Part shown: in pieces, positions 27,910 through 38,224 of the stretch
Numbering within the stretch: the stretch's first letter is position 1
Layout of the letters: the number at the start of each line of letters is the position of its first letter
Assembly (NCBI GenBank): GCA_002529455.1
Contig: NYMS01000020.1
Location: forward strand, 1 to 64,000
Source: Glycomyces fuscus
GTDB lineage: Bacteria; Actinomycetota; Actinomycetes; Streptosporangiales; Streptosporangiaceae
DNA length: 64,000 bases
Reading direction: 5' to 3'
The notes under the pieces: generated by a model
What the model saw: only the letters and a program-made list of their open reading frames with translations
Told to the model about the DNA's origin: nothing
The model's database searches: none
Translations under genes and position numbers: made by a program

Positions 27910-29010
27910 TCAGTCCTCCGAGGACCGGGCCCGGGGGACGGCGGCCGCCTCGGCCCCCTTCCGCTCCGCCTCGCGCTCGGCCAGCCTGCGGCGCTGCGGG
28001 ACCACCGTGTACTTGGGGTCGGCCACGGACTGCTTGCCCGCGTGGAAGACGCCCAGCCGGGTGCAGGCGGAACCGGCCAGCAGGGCGGCGCCGCTCACCG
28101 CGGAGGCCACCCGGCTGCGGCGGCCCAGCACCGCGCCGGCGGCCCCGGCCAGGGTGAGCGCCTTGGCGGCGCGGACGAAGCCGCCCGCCCTCCCCCTGCG
28201 GTAGGGCTCGCCGGACAGCCCCATCCGGCGCTCCATCGCGCCGAAGAGCACCGTCTCGGCGAGGGCCCCGCCCACGGCGGCGCGGCGCGCGGGGCCGCTC
28301 TGCGCCAGGGGCGCGGTGACCAGGCCCATCCCGCCCGCGGCCGAGGCCGCGGAGGAGGCGAACACGAACGGCATGTACCGGTAGCCGTCGTGCCAGGACG
28401 GCACAGCGGTGTCGCACACCAGCGGCGCCGTGTAGGTGGCGACCAGCGGCCCCACCGCACCGGCGCCCAGTGTGGCCGCCCGGCCGATCCGCGGGAACCA
28501 CCCCGTGGCGGAGGTCACCGCGGCGACCCCGGCGAGGGGGCCGTAGGCCATGAGGATCCAGGACCCGACGCTCATCGGCGAGGTCGGCTTGACCACCCGC
28601 AGCATGTTGAGGAAGCGCTCGGGGCGCCCCAGGTCGTGGATGAGCGCGGCCGTCGAGCCGGAGATCGCGCCCAGGGCGGCGTACTTGAGGGGGCGGGCCA
28701 GCGCCGGGCGGCCGGTCAGCTCGGCGCCGGCGGCGAGCACCGACGAGGCCCCCGCGAGTCCGCCCAGGAACAGGTAGCCGCCGATGTCGGAGGCCTTCCA
28801 CACGATCTGGTTGAGGACCGGCTTGCCGTAGTAGGAGCGGAACTCGGCGTCGGGCACCCGCGTGGGCTCGCCGCGCCCCCTCCTCCGGCGGCGCCCCTCG
28901 CCGCGTTCGCGGCGCTGCCCCTCCCCGACGACGTCCGCGGCCCCCGTGACGGCCTCCCGTCCGGGGCGCTGCCCGCGCATACCGTCCTTGGTCACGTCCG
29001 ACGAGCTCAT
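27910..29010 (-). CDS. NrfD/PsrC family membrane subunit of the formate dehydrogenase complex
   Basis: This is a 366-residue protein with a basic N-terminal stretch (about residues 30-50) and about eight to nine transmembrane segments starting at YGKPVLNQIVWKASDIGGYLF. NrfD-type subunits anchor iron-sulfur dehydrogenases and pass electrons to the quinone pool without heme. Its ATG overlaps the ferredoxin-subunit stop (ATGA). It replaces the cytochrome b subunit of classical FDH-N. Confidence 0.87.
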   Translation of the reverse strand: MSSSDVTKDGMRGQRPGREAVTGAADVVGEGQRRERGEGRRRRRGRGEPTRVPDAEFRSYYGKPVLNQIVWKASDIGGYLFLGGLAGASSVLAAGAELTGRPALARPLKYAALGAISGSTAALIHDLGRPERFLNMLRVVKPTSPMSVGSWILMAYGPLAGVAAVTSATGWFPRIGRAATLGAGAVGPLVATYTAPLVCDTAVPSWHDGYRYMPFVFASSAASAAGGMGLVTAPLAQSGPARRAAVGGALAETVLFGAMERRMGLSGEPYRRGRAGGFVRAAKALTLAGAAGAVLGRRSRVASAVSGAALLAGSACTRLGVFHAGKQSVADPKYTVVPQRRRLAEREAERKGAEAAAVPRARSSED

Positions 29011-29900
29011 CAGCGCCTCCCCGCGAACGCCGCGGCCGCTCCGACCACCAGCGCCGCCGCCGCGACACCGGCGTGCCGCCACATCGACGGCAGGTCCCGG
29101 GTGGTCACCACCGGGTCCGGCGGCAGCCCGTAGACCTCGGGTTCGTCCAGCAGCAGGAAGAACGCGCCCGCTCCGTCCACCCCGTTCTCCGGGTCCTCGC
29201 CGTACAGGCGGGCGGAGGACACGCCGGCCTCGTGCAGGTCCGCCACCCGCGCCTCCGCGCGCGCACGCAGCTCGTCGAGGTCGCCGAACTGGATCGAGTC
29301 GGTGGGGCAGGCCTTGGCGCAGGCGGGCTCCAGGCCGTCGCCGATCCGGTCGTAGCACAGGGTGCACTTCCAGACCCGGCCGTCGTCCTCGCGCTTGTCG
29401 ATGACCCCGTAGGGGCAGGCGGGAACGCAGTACCCGCAGCCGTTGCAGATGTCCTCCTGCACCACCACCGTGCCGAACTCGGTGCGGAACAGCGAGCCGG
29501 TCGGACACACGTCCAGGCAGGCGGCGCTGGTGCAGTGCTTGCACACGTCCGAGGACATCAGCCAGCGGAACTCACCGCGCTCGTCGGCGCCCGTGGCGGC
29601 GCCGGGCAGCTCGAAGGACGGCATGCCCAGGTCGACGGCCCCGGGCCGTCCCACGCCCGGGTCCTGGTGGCCGAGGGGCTCGCGCTGCTCCACGAAGGCC
29701 ACGTGCCGCCACGTGTCCGCGCCCAGTCCACCGCTGTTGTCGAACGACATGGACGTGAAGTCCAGGCCGTCCTCGGGGACCATGTTCCACTCCTTGCAGG
29801 CGACCTCGCAGGCCTTGCAACCGATGCACACGCTCGTGTCGGTGAAGAAGCCGACCCTCTCGTGCCTGCCGTCCCCGTTGCTCTCCGCGGACACGCTCAC
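29010..29900 (-). CDS. 4Fe-4S electron-transfer subunit of formate dehydrogenase
   Basis: This 296-residue FdxH/HybA-like protein has four ferredoxin Cys clusters: CIGCKACEVACKEW, CKHCTSAACLDVCP, CNGCGYCVPACPYG and the CTLCYDR...CAKACP pair. A C-terminal hydrophobic segment (HAGVAAAALVVGAAAAFAG) is a membrane anchor. The GTG start overlaps the catalytic-subunit stop. It carries electrons from the molybdenum/tungsten subunit to the NrfD protein. Confidence 0.9.
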   Translation of the reverse strand: MSVSAESNGDGRHERVGFFTDTSVCIGCKACEVACKEWNMVPEDGLDFTSMSFDNSGGLGADTWRHVAFVEQREPLGHQDPGVGRPGAVDLGMPSFELPGAATGADERGEFRWLMSSDVCKHCTSAACLDVCPTGSLFRTEFGTVVVQEDICNGCGYCVPACPYGVIDKREDDGRVWKCTLCYDRIGDGLEPACAKACPTDSIQFGDLDELRARAEARVADLHEAGVSSARLYGEDPENGVDGAGAFFLLLDEPEVYGLPPDPVVTTRDLPSMWRHAGVAAAALVVGAAAAFAGRR

Positions 29901-32900
29901 ACCTCCAGTCCCGTCTGTTCCGTGATTCCGGCCCGCTCCCGGTACTCGCGCACCAGGTCGAGGCGCTCGGCGCCCCGGGGCCGGCGCCCCGGCCGGATGT
30001 CGGCCGTGATCGCCTTGACCTCCTGGATGTGCACGTTGGGGTCGAGCGCGATGGGCATCAGCTCGTTGACCGCGTCTCCGGTCGAGTACCCGTTGGGCCC
30101 CCAGTGGTAGGGCATCCCGATCTGGTGGACCACCCGTCCCTGCACCCTCAGCGGCGCCATCCGGTCGGTGACCATGACCCGGGCCTCGATGGCGTTGCGC
30201 GCGGTGACGACGGTGGCCCAGCCGCCGTGCTCCAGCCCGCGCTCCTCGGCCAGCTCGGGGCCGACCTCGCAGAAGAACTCGGGCTGGAGCTCGGCCAGGT
30301 AGGGCGTCCACCTGCTCATCCCGCCCGCCGTGAAGTGCTCGGTGAGCCGGTAGGTCGTCACCACGTACGGGAAGACGTCCGACCCGGGCGTGCCGGGGGC
30401 GGGGTGGTACCGGTTGTACTCGTGCGGGTACAGCAGGCGCGTCGGGTTGCGCTGGTGTCCGTACAGCGGGTTCTCGAACGGCGTGTCCTGCGGCTCGTAG
30501 TGCGTGGGCATCGGCCCGTCGTTGAGGCCCGCGGGCGCGTACAGCCACCCCTTGCCGTCGGCCTGCATGATGAAGGCGTCCCGGCCGGACAGCGCCGCGA
30601 CGCCCTCGGCGTCCTCCCCGGGTTCGTAGTCGGGCGCCTTGCGGTTCTCGAAGTCGGGGGTGTCGTGCCCGACCCAGCGCTCCTGTTCCGCGTCCCACCA
30701 CACGAGGCTCTTGCGAGGGCTCCAGGGCTCCCCGTTCTCGTCGGCGGAGGCGCGGTTGTAGAGGACGCGCCGGTTGTCCGGCCAGGCCCAGGCCCATTCG
30801 TCCGCGATCCAGTCCTGTTCGGTGTGGGGCTTCCTGCGCGCCGCCTGGTTCACCCCGTCCTTGAAGACGCCGCAGTAGATCCAGCAGCCGCACGAGGTCG
30901 ACCCGTCGTCGCGCAGCTCGGTGTAGACGGTGAGCGGTCGGCCCTCGGAGTCGTGGCCGTTGATCTCGCGCAGGACCGCGGCGGCGTCGGGCTCGCCGTC
31001 CTCCTCCAGCGGGTAGTCCCAGGTGAGGTCGAGGACGGGGCGGTCCTTGGGATCGTCGGAGTCGGCGAGGATCCCGCGGATGGTCCGGCCCAGGTGGTAC
31101 ATGAACCACAGGTCGCTGCGCCGGTCCCCGCTCGGGCTCACGGCCCGGTCGTGCCACTGGAGCAGCCGGTTGGTGTTGGTGAAGGTGCCCGACTTCTCGG
31201 TGTGCGCCGCGGCCGGGAAGAAGAACACCTCGGTGCCGATGTCCTCGGTCCGCATCTCGCCGGACTCGATCTCCGGCCCGTCCTTCCACCAGGTGGCGCT
31301 CTCGATCAGCGAGAAGTCGCGCACGACCAGCCAGTCCAGCTCGGCCATGCCCATGCGCTGGGCCCGGCTGTTGGCCGACCCCACGGCGGGGTTCTCGCCC
31401 ATGAGGAAGTAGCCCTTGCACTTTCCGGCGATCTGCCCCATCACGGTGTCGTAGTGGCTGTGGGAGCCGGTGAGCCGGGGCAGGTGGTCGAAGCAGTAGT
31501 CGTTCTCGGCCGTCGCGTGCTCGCCCCACCACGCCTTGAGCAGGCTGACGGTGTAGGCCTCCATCCCGTCCCAGAACCCCTTCCGGGGTTTGCCCGCGGC
31601 CAGGACGTAGGTCTCCAGGGACTGCTCCTCGTGGGCGTGGGGCATCGGCAGGTAGCCCGGCAGCAGGTCGAACAGGGTCGGCACGTCGCTGGAGCCCTGG
31701 ATGCTGGCGTGTCCGCGCAGCGCCTGGATGCCTCCCCCCGGGCGGCCGATGTTGCCCAGCAGCAGCTGCAGGATGGACGCGGCCCGGATGTACTGGGAGC
31801 CGACCGTGTGCTGCGTCCAGCCCACGGCGTAGCAGAAGGCGCTGGTGCGGTCCCGGCCCGAGTTCTCGGTGAGGTGGTCGCACACCCTCCGGAAGGTCTC
31901 CTGCGGGATGCCGCAGACCTGCTCGACCATCTCCGGCGTGTAGCGCGCGTAGTGGCGCTTGAGGATCTGGAACACGCAGCGCGGGTCGGTGAGCGTCGGG
32001 TCCTCCCTGGGCTTCTCCCGGATGACCGCACCGCCCGCCCCCTGTTGCTCGGGCCGCCCGGAGCGGCTGGTGCCGAGGTTCTCCTCCAACCGCTCCTTGA
32101 ACAGCTGTTCGCGGTTGCCGGAGGCGGCGGCGACCTCCGCGCCCTCGTAGCTCCAGGTGCTGGCGTCGTAGCTCCTGTCCTCCTCCGAGAAGCCGGAGAA
32201 CAGGCCGTCCAGGTCCTCGGTGTCCCGGAACTCCTCGCCGACGATCGTGGCGGCGTTGGTGAAGGCGAGGACGTAGTCGCGGAAGTACTTCTCCTCGGTG
32301 AGGACGTGGTTGATGATCGCGCCGAGGAAGGCGATGTCGGTGCCCGCGCGGATGGGCACGTGCATGTCGGCGAGCGCGCTGGTGCGGCTGAACCGGGGGT
32401 CGACGTGGATGACCACCGCGCCGCGGGCCTTGGCCTCCATGACCCACTGGAAGCCGACCGGGTGGGCCTCGGCGAAGTTGGAGCCCTCGATGACGATGCA
32501 GTCGGAGTTCTGCAGGTCCTGGAGGAACATGGTCGCCCCGCCGCGGCCGAAGGACGTCCCGAGCCCGGCGACCGTGGAGCTGTGGCACACACGGGCCTGG
32601 TTCTCCACCTGGACGACGCCGAGCGCGGTCAGGAGCTTCTTGATGAGGTAGTTCTCCTCGTTGTCCAGCGTGGCGCCGCCGAGGCTGGCGATCCCCAGCG
32701 TGCGGTTCACCCGGCGCCCCTCGTGCTCCTGCTCCCAGGTCTGCTCGCGCGTGCGGACCACGCGGTGGGCGACCATCCGCATGGCGGTGTCGAGGTCGAG
32801 TTCCTCCCATTCGGTGCCGTACGGGCGCCGGTACAGGACCTTCTCCTCGCGGCCGGAGCCGGTGGTGAGCTGGAGGCTGGCCGACCCCTTGGGGCACAGC

Positions 32901-33151
32901 CGCCCGCGGCTGATCGGCGAGTCCGGGTCGCCCTCGATCTGGACGACCTTCCCGTCCTTGACGTAGACGTTCTGCCCGCACCCCACGGCGCAGTAGGGGC
33001 AGACCGACCTCACGACCCGGTCGGCCTCCTCGGTACGCGCCCTGAGGTTCTCCGACCGGCGGGACTTCGCGGCGGCCCCGCGCCCCGTCGGGTCGTCCCC
33101 GGTGAACTGCCGGTACACCGGCCACGATTCGATCCACGTGCGTACGCCCAT
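29897..33151 (-). CDS. Formate dehydrogenase catalytic (alpha) subunit, Cys type
   Basis: This is a 1084-residue molybdopterin-guanine-dinucleotide oxidoreductase. An N-terminal 4Fe-4S site (CPYCAVGCG...RGRLCPKG) starts near residue 51. The metal ligand in ARVCHSST is Cys, where Escherichia coli FDH-N has selenocysteine; the following His is the conserved catalytic one. The C-terminal molydopterin-binding domain includes [21 protein letters not shown]. The N-terminus ([16 protein letters not shown]) has no twin-arginine signal or hydrophobic core, so the enzyme should face the cytoplasm. First gene of a three-gene overlapping operon. Confidence 0.92.
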   Translation of the reverse strand: MGVRTWIESWPVYRQFTGDDPTGRGAAAKSRRSENLRARTEEADRVVRSVCPYCAVGCGQNVYVKDGKVVQIEGDPDSPISRGRLCPKGSASLQLTTGSGREEKVLYRRPYGTEWEELDLDTAMRMVAHRVVRTREQTWEQEHEGRRVNRTLGIASLGGATLDNEENYLIKKLLTALGVVQVENQARVCHSSTVAGLGTSFGRGGATMFLQDLQNSDCIVIEGSNFAEAHPVGFQWVMEAKARGAVVIHVDPRFSRTSALADMHVPIRAGTDIAFLGAIINHVLTEEKYFRDYVLAFTNAATIVGEEFRDTEDLDGLFSGFSEEDRSYDASTWSYEGAEVAAASGNREQLFKERLEENLGTSRSGRPEQQGAGGAVIREKPREDPTLTDPRCVFQILKRHYARYTPEMVEQVCGIPQETFRRVCDHLTENSGRDRTSAFCYAVGWTQHTVGSQYIRAASILQLLLGNIGRPGGGIQALRGHASIQGSSDVPTLFDLLPGYLPMPHAHEEQSLETYVLAAGKPRKGFWDGMEAYTVSLLKAWWGEHATAENDYCFDHLPRLTGSHSHYDTVMGQIAGKCKGYFLMGENPAVGSANSRAQRMGMAELDWLVVRDFSLIESATWWKDGPEIESGEMRTEDIGTEVFFFPAAAHTEKSGTFTNTNRLLQWHDRAVSPSGDRRSDLWFMYHLGRTIRGILADSDDPKDRPVLDLTWDYPLEEDGEPDAAAVLREINGHDSEGRPLTVYTELRDDGSTSCGCWIYCGVFKDGVNQAARRKPHTEQDWIADEWAWAWPDNRRVLYNRASADENGEPWSPRKSLVWWDAEQERWVGHDTPDFENRKAPDYEPGEDAEGVAALSGRDAFIMQADGKGWLYAPAGLNDGPMPTHYEPQDTPFENPLYGHQRNPTRLLYPHEYNRYHPAPGTPGSDVFPYVVTTYRLTEHFTAGGMSRWTPYLAELQPEFFCEVGPELAEERGLEHGGWATVVTARNAIEARVMVTDRMAPLRVQGRVVHQIGMPYHWGPNGYSTGDAVNELMPIALDPNVHIQEVKAITADIRPGRRPRGAERLDLVREYRERAGITEQTGLEV

Positions 33152-33513
33152 ACTCGCCTCCGCCCCGGGCCCGGGGCCCGTCGATGGTCTCCAGGTCCCC
33201 CGCTACCCACGGACGCCGGGGGGCATGGGTCGGGTCTTCACCGTGCGCCGGGGAGGGGTCCGCGCGGGGGAGGACACGCCGCCCGTGGAGGTTCCATGGG
33301 GATCCCGTGGCGCGGGGCGGGGCGGCCGGGTTTCACGTGAAACACCGGGATCGGAAGTGGTCGATCCCCCCTTTCCGGACCTCCGCGGCGGGGGGAGGGT
33401 CCCGGTACTCCCTCCGATTGGTAAGAACTTCCCCCGTCGTGCGTCCGAGGCCGCGACAGTGGGCAGGGGGCACCTGGAAAAGGATCATGACGACGTGGTG
33501 GGGGACCAGTTCC
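33152..33513. other. Intergenic region with parS and the catalase leader
   Basis: A 362-bp divergent gap between the formate dehydrogenase and catalase genes. It holds the parS site (33329-33344) and, at about 33415-33430, an AT-richer stretch (CCGATTGGTAAGAACTT) that may be the catalase promoter or a Fur-family operator. No gene is seen. Confidence 0.5.
33329..33344. promoter_or_regulatory. parS centromere-like site (ParB binding)
   Basis: The 14-bp palindrome GTTTCACGTGAAAC at 33330-33343 is identical to the core of the universal bacterial parS sequence; 15 of 16 consensus bases match. It lies about 28 kb from oriC, where actinobacterial parS sites cluster. Confidence 0.9.
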
Positions 33514-35172
33514 ATGACCGACGTATCCAGCCAGGGATCCGCTCCGGGAGACGACCGCGAGGTGCTCACGAACCGGCAGGGACACCCGGTCTACGACAAC
33601 CAGAACCAGCGCACGGTCGGCGAGCGGGGGCCCGCCACGCTGGAGAACTACCAGTTCCTGGAGAAGATCAGCCACTTCGACCGGGAGCGCATCCCGGAGC
33701 GGGTGGTGCACGCGCGCGGGGTGACCGCGTTCGGCTACTTCGAGTCCTACGGCGCGTGGGGCGACGAGCCGATCAGCCGCTACACGCGGGCCAAGCTCTT
33801 CCAGGGCAGGGGGAAGCGGACCGACATCGCGCTGCGCTTCTCCACGGTCATCGGCGGCAGGGACTCCTCGGAGTGCGCGCGCGACCCGCGCGGGTTCGCC
33901 GTCAAGTTCTACACCGAGGACGGCAACTGGGACCTGGTGGGCAACAACCTGGCGGTGTTCTTCATCCGCGACGCCATCAAGTTCCCCGACGTGATCCACG
34001 CCCTCAAGCCGGACCCGGTGACCTTCCGCCAGGAGCCCAACCGCATCTTCGACTTCATGTCGCAGACCCCCGAGTGCATGCACATGCTGGTCAACCTGTT
34101 CAGCCCGCGCGGCATCCCGGCGGACTACCGGCACCAGCAGGGCTTCGGCGTCAACACCTACAAGTGGGTCAACGACGTGGGCGAGACCGTCCTGGTCAAG
34201 TACACCTGGATGCCCAAGCAGGGCGTGCGCAGCATGACCGAGGCCGACGCCGCCAACATCCAGGCGGAGGAGACCGGGCACGCGACCAAGGACCTGCACG
34301 AGGCCATCGACCGCGGCGAGTACCCCGAGTGGGAGCTGCTCGTGCAGATGATGAGCGACGAGGAGCACCCCGAGCTCGACTTCGACCCGCTGGACGACAC
34401 CAAGACCTGGCCGGAGCAGGACTTCCCGCCCAAGGCGGTGGGGCGGATCGTGCTCGACCGGAACGTGACGAACAACTTCGCGGAGAACGAGCAGATCTCC
34501 TTCGGCACCGGCGTGCTCGTGGACGGCCTGGACTTCTCCGACGACAAGATGCTCGTCGGGCGCACCTTCTCCTACAGCGACACGCAGCGCTACCGGGTGG
34601 GCCCCAACTACCTCCAGCTTCCGGTGAACCAGGCCAAGAACGCGAACGTGCGCACCAACCAGCGCGACGGCCTGATGGCCTACCACCAGGACACCGGGGG
34701 AGAGAACCCGCACGTCAACTACGAGCCGTCCATCAACGGCGGCCTGCGCGAGGGGCAGTACCCCACGCACGACGAGCAGGGGCCGGAGATCCGGGGGCGG
34801 GTCACCCGCAAGCGCATCCCCCGCACCAACGACTACAAGCAGGCGGGGCAGCGGTACGCGCTGATGGAGGAGTGGGAGCGCGACGACCTGGTGCGCAACT
34901 TCACCGCGCTGCTCTCCCAGTGCGACCGGCCGATCCAGGAGCGGATGGTCTGGCACTTCCTCATGGTCGACGACGACCTGGGGCTGCGCGTCGGCGAGGG
35001 GCTGGGCATCGGCCCGGGCGACGTGGCGCACCTGGAGCCGCTGCAGAGCCAGACCCTGAACGAGGAGGAGCGCCAGCGCCTGGCCAACCTGGGCAAGAAC
35101 GGGCCCCGCGACGTGTCGGGGCTGACGATGACCCACTGCGTACCCAACGAGCGGCACGTGGTGGAGCGCTGA
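33514..35172 (+). CDS. katA: Monofunctional heme catalase
   Basis: This 552-residue clade-type catalase decomposes hydrogen peroxide. Visible are the distal His in [16 protein letters not shown], the Asn in [10 protein letters not shown] and the proximal heme-ligand Tyr in [17 protein letters not shown]. Full length for a small- to medium-subunit catalase. Two starts are possible: ATG 33514 (GGGGGA, good spacing) and ATG 33487 (AAAAGGA, only two bases away). The first is preferred. It is alone and divergent from the formate dehydrogenase operon. No KatA-type Fur regulator is adjacent. Confidence 0.92.
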   Translation: MTDVSSQGSAPGDDREVLTNRQGHPVYDNQNQRTVGERGPATLENYQFLEKISHFDRERIPERVVHARGVTAFGYFESYGAWGDEPISRYTRAKLFQGRGKRTDIALRFSTVIGGRDSSECARDPRGFAVKFYTEDGNWDLVGNNLAVFFIRDAIKFPDVIHALKPDPVTFRQEPNRIFDFMSQTPECMHMLVNLFSPRGIPADYRHQQGFGVNTYKWVNDVGETVLVKYTWMPKQGVRSMTEADAANIQAEETGHATKDLHEAIDRGEYPEWELLVQMMSDEEHPELDFDPLDDTKTWPEQDFPPKAVGRIVLDRNVTNNFAENEQISFGTGVLVDGLDFSDDKMLVGRTFSYSDTQRYRVGPNYLQLPVNQAKNANVRTNQRDGLMAYHQDTGGENPHVNYEPSINGGLREGQYPTHDEQGPEIRGRVTRKRIPRTNDYKQAGQRYALMEEWERDDLVRNFTALLSQCDRPIQERMVWHFLMVDDDLGLRVGEGLGIGPGDVAHLEPLQSQTLNEEERQRLANLGKNGPRDVSGLTMTHCVPNERHVVER

Positions 35173-35256
35173 GGCGGGGGTGACGGACCCGCCGCACCAC
35201 ACGGCCTGCGCCGACGCCGCCCGCGGGTGGCCCGACCGGAGCTGACCCCCGGTCAC

Positions 35257-35290
35257 CGGGCCCCGGTCCCCGTTCGGGGGCCGGGGCCCG
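35257..35290 (+). terminator. Catalase terminator
   Basis: A 16-bp stem (CGGGCCCCGGTCCCCG pairing, with one T-G wobble) closes around TT. It is about 85 bases after the stop. Confidence 0.8.
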
Positions 35291-35455
35291 CCGCGTGCGG
35301 CTCCGGGGGGAGCACGGCCCCGGACAGCCGGGGCAGCCCCTCCGCGGTCTCCCCGGCCTCCCGGCGCAGCAGGCCCCGGGCCGGCGTTCGAGTGCCCCGC
35401 AGGGCGCGGCGAGCGCGCGAAGCGCACCGCCTCGGCACGGCCGTACGGCATGACA

Positions 35456-35485
35456 CGGCCGCCGCCTCACGCGAGGCGGCGGCCG
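35456..35485. terminator. Terminator, mainly for the DUF4383 gene
   Basis: A perfect 13-bp stem (CGGCCGCCGCCTC) with loop ACGC, 44 bases beyond the DUF4383 stop. The rest of the katA-DUF4383 gap (35173-35528) shows no gene. Confidence 0.8.
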
Positions 35486-35528
35486 TCGCCGCGTCGTCCC
35501 CGCTCCGCGCGGGGTCCGTCGGGGTCCG

Positions 35529-35993
35529 TCAGGTCCTGGTCCGGCCGCGCCGGGAGGGCGCGAGGGCGATCCCGAGCGCGATCATGCTCAGCCACAGGAC
35601 CAGGTGCAGCCAGTTGTCGGCGTCGTTGAGCGGCACGATGTTCGCCGGGTCGTCGGACCCGACCATCAGGCCGTAGATCCACAGCAGCAGGTAGGCCAGA
35701 CCGCCCCCGATGAGGTAGGCCCGCGCCAGGCCGGCGGTGCGCGCCATCGCCACCCCGACCACGCCGAGGATCAGGTGGAGCAGGTTGTGCAGGATGGACA
35801 CCTGGAAGAGGCCCAGCAGGAGGGCCTCGGAGTGGTGTCCGGCGAACTGCATCTGGTCGTAGTTCGTGGTCACGCCCGGAATGAAGCCCAGCACTCCCAC
35901 CAGCAGGAAGACGATGCCGTAGATGAGCGCGGCGAGGCGGACCGGCTTTCCGGGAACTCTGGTCACGCCCTGGGTCGATGTCCGGTCGGACAT
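35529..35993 (-). CDS. DUF4383 membrane protein
   Basis: This 154-residue protein has four hydrophobic helices (LAALIYGIVFLLVGVLGF; HNLLHLILGVVGVAMA; AYLIGGGLAYLLLWIYGL; LHLVLWLSMIALGIAL). The HNLLHLILG motif with two His residues is typical of DUF4383. The function is unknown. GGAGGT lies before the ATG at 35993. The gene is divergent from the TPP enzyme; the 377-bp gap between them (35994-36370) contains an AT-richer patch at 36040-36110 but no recognisable site. Confidence 0.82.
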   Translation of the reverse strand: MSDRTSTQGVTRVPGKPVRLAALIYGIVFLLVGVLGFIPGVTTNYDQMQFAGHHSEALLLGLFQVSILHNLLHLILGVVGVAMARTAGLARAYLIGGGLAYLLLWIYGLMVGSDDPANIVPLNDADNWLHLVLWLSMIALGIALAPSRRGRTRT

Positions 35994-36370
35994 GGTTACC
36001 TCCACCGTGGTCGCGTCCGTTCTGTGTACCCCCGTGACTCAAGAGGCCGCTGATAAACCATTACCCGTTGTGATGCAGAACACTCACCTTCACGATGACG
36101 TGGCCGCGACGGTCGCCGACCGCGGCGGCCGCACACCGCTGACCGGGACCGCGGACGGACCCCGGTACGCGGCGGCGGGGGCGGGGGCCGCGGGCGGACC
36201 GTGGCCTGCGCGGTGAGTGCGGACACGGGAGTCGGGGTAGTCGCGCCAGCGGAGCACCCCCGCGGCGGGCCGAGGACGTGAAGGCGCGAAGAACGCGTCC
36301 GCGCGGCGCGGACGCGTCGCCGTGCGCGGCGGTGCCGACCGACGCTGTCGATCCCGGAAGGGGAGCGGTC

Positions 36371-38158
36371 ATGGCGGAACTGGTGTCCGACTACGTACTG
36401 AAGCGTCTGCGCGAGTGGGGGGTCGACCGCGTCTTCTCCTACGCCGGCGACGGCATCAACGGCCTGCTCGGCGCGTGGGACCGCGCCGACGACCAGCCCC
36501 GCTTCATCCAGTCGCGGCACGAGGAGCTGGCGGCCTTCGAGGCCACCGGGTACGCCAAGTTCTCCGGCCGTGTGGGGGTGTGCGCGGCCACCTCGGGCCC
36601 CGGCGCCATCCACCTGCTGAACGGCCTCTACGACGCCAAGCTCGACCACGTCCCGGTGGTGGCGATCATCGGCCAGACCGCGCGCAGCGCGATGGGCGGC
36701 TCCTACCAGCAGGAGGTCGACCTGATGTCGCTGTACAAGGACGTGGCCAGCGAGTACCTCCAGATGGTCACGGTCCCCGAGCAGCTGCCCAACGTGCTGG
36801 ACCGGGCGATCCGGATCGCCGCGAGCAGGCGCACGGTCACGGCGGTCATCATCCCCGCCGACGTCCAGGACCTGGAGTACTCGCCGCCCGAGCACGAGTT
36901 CAAGATGGTGCCCTCCAGCCTCGGGCTCCCCACCCCGCGGTCCACGCCCTCCCCGGAGGGGCTGGCCGAGGCCGCCGACATCCTCAACTCCGGCGAGCGC
37001 GTCGCCATCCTCGCGGGCCAGGGCGCCCGGGGAGCCGCGGCCGAGCTCGTCGAGATGGCCGACGCGCTGGGCGCCGGGGTGGCCAAGGCGCTGCTGGGCA
37101 AGGACGTCCTCCCCGACGACCTGCCCTTCGTGACCGGGTCGATCGGGCTGCTCGGCACCCGGCCCTCCTACGAGATGATGCGGGACTGCGACACCCTGCT
37201 CGTGGTGGGCTCCAGCTTCCCGTACAGCCAGTTCCTGCCCGAGTTCGACCAGGCGCGCGCCGTCCAGATCGACATCGACCCGACCATGGTCGGCATGCGC
37301 TACCCGTTCGAGTGCAACCTGGTCGGCGACTCCGCGCAGACGCTGCGGATGCTGCTGTCGCTCGTGGAGCGCAAGACCGACCGCTCCTGGCGGGAGAAGA
37401 TCGAGGACGACGTCCAGCGGTGGAAGCAGGTCCTCGAACGGCGCGCCCACGTGGACGCCGACCCCGTCAACCCCGAACGCGTCTTCCACGAACTGTCGCC
37501 GCTGCTGCCCGACGACGTGATGGTGACCGCGGACTCCGGTTCGGCGGCCAACTGGTACGCGCGGCACCTGGTGTTCCGCGAGGGCATGCGCGGAACGCTG
37601 TCGGGCACGCTGGCCACGATGTGCCCCGGCGTCCCCTACGCCACGGGGGCGAAGTTCGCCCACCCCGACAGGCCGGTGGTCGCGCTCGTCGGGGACGGTG
37701 CCATGCAGATGAGCGGCATCAACGAGCTGATCACCATCGGCCACTACTGGAGGGAGTGGGAGGACCCGCGGGTCGTCGTCGCCGTCCTCAACAACCGCGA
37801 CCTCAACCAGGTGACCTGGGAGCTGCGCGCGATGGGCGGCTCTCCGCAGTTCACCCCCTCGCAGCGGCTCCCCGACTTCCCCTACGCCGGGTTCGCCGAG
37901 AGCATCGGCCTGAGGGGGATCAAGGTGGACGACCCCTCCCGGGTGCGCGACGCCTGGCAGCGGGCCCTGGCTGCGGACCGCCCCTGCGTGGTCGAGTTCG
38001 TCACCGACCCCGCCGTCCCGCCGATCCCGCCGCACGCGACGCTGGAGCAGATGGAGAGCGTGGCCAAGGCCCTGGCCAAGGGCGATCCCGACGCGTGGTC
38101 CGTCATCAGGGAGGGCGTCAGGTCCAAGGCGCAGGAGTTCCTGCCGGGAGGCAGGTGA
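36371..38158 (+). CDS. Thiamine-diphosphate enzyme, pyruvate oxidase/dehydrogenase (quinone)-like
   Basis: This is a 595-residue protein of the PoxB/acetolactate-synthase family. The catalytic Glu is in RHEELAAFEATGYAKFSG (near residue 50) and the TPP/magnesium motif is GDGAMQMSGINELITIG...LNNRDLNQ. The likely reaction is decarboxylation of pyruvate or a related 2-oxoacid to acetate with electrons to FAD and quinone. The C-terminal membrane-binding helix of E. coli PoxB is not obvious. A strong leader (GGAAGGGGAGCGGTC) precedes the ATG. It is followed within 70 bases by the GH15 gene, so the two may be co-transcribed. Confidence 0.82.
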   Translation: MAELVSDYVLKRLREWGVDRVFSYAGDGINGLLGAWDRADDQPRFIQSRHEELAAFEATGYAKFSGRVGVCAATSGPGAIHLLNGLYDAKLDHVPVVAIIGQTARSAMGGSYQQEVDLMSLYKDVASEYLQMVTVPEQLPNVLDRAIRIAASRRTVTAVIIPADVQDLEYSPPEHEFKMVPSSLGLPTPRSTPSPEGLAEAADILNSGERVAILAGQGARGAAAELVEMADALGAGVAKALLGKDVLPDDLPFVTGSIGLLGTRPSYEMMRDCDTLLVVGSSFPYSQFLPEFDQARAVQIDIDPTMVGMRYPFECNLVGDSAQTLRMLLSLVERKTDRSWREKIEDDVQRWKQVLERRAHVDADPVNPERVFHELSPLLPDDVMVTADSGSAANWYARHLVFREGMRGTLSGTLATMCPGVPYATGAKFAHPDRPVVALVGDGAMQMSGINELITIGHYWREWEDPRVVVAVLNNRDLNQVTWELRAMGGSPQFTPSQRLPDFPYAGFAESIGLRGIKVDDPSRVRDAWQRALAADRPCVVEFVTDPAVPPIPPHATLEQMESVAKALAKGDPDAWSVIREGVRSKAQEFLPGGR

Positions 38159-38224
38159 GCGGGCCGCGGGCGCGGGAGCAGCGGATCGTGCACAGCCGGT
38201 CGTGAACGGAGAGGGGGGAAGGGC

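Noticed and set aside
29010..33137. A single 1,375-codon minus-strand frame suggesting a fusion including the ferredoxin subunit
   Set aside because: Only the part after the GTG at 29900 is protein-like; the rest is an out-of-frame shadow of the alpha subunit.
29897..33151. Selenocysteine-containing formate dehydrogenase
   Set aside because: The active-site codon encodes Cys and the frame has no internal TGA.
30029..33340. 1,100-codon plus-strand frame opposite the formate dehydrogenase alpha gene
   Set aside because: The translation is low-complexity Val/Gly/Arg/Leu and the opposite strand encodes a complete known enzyme.
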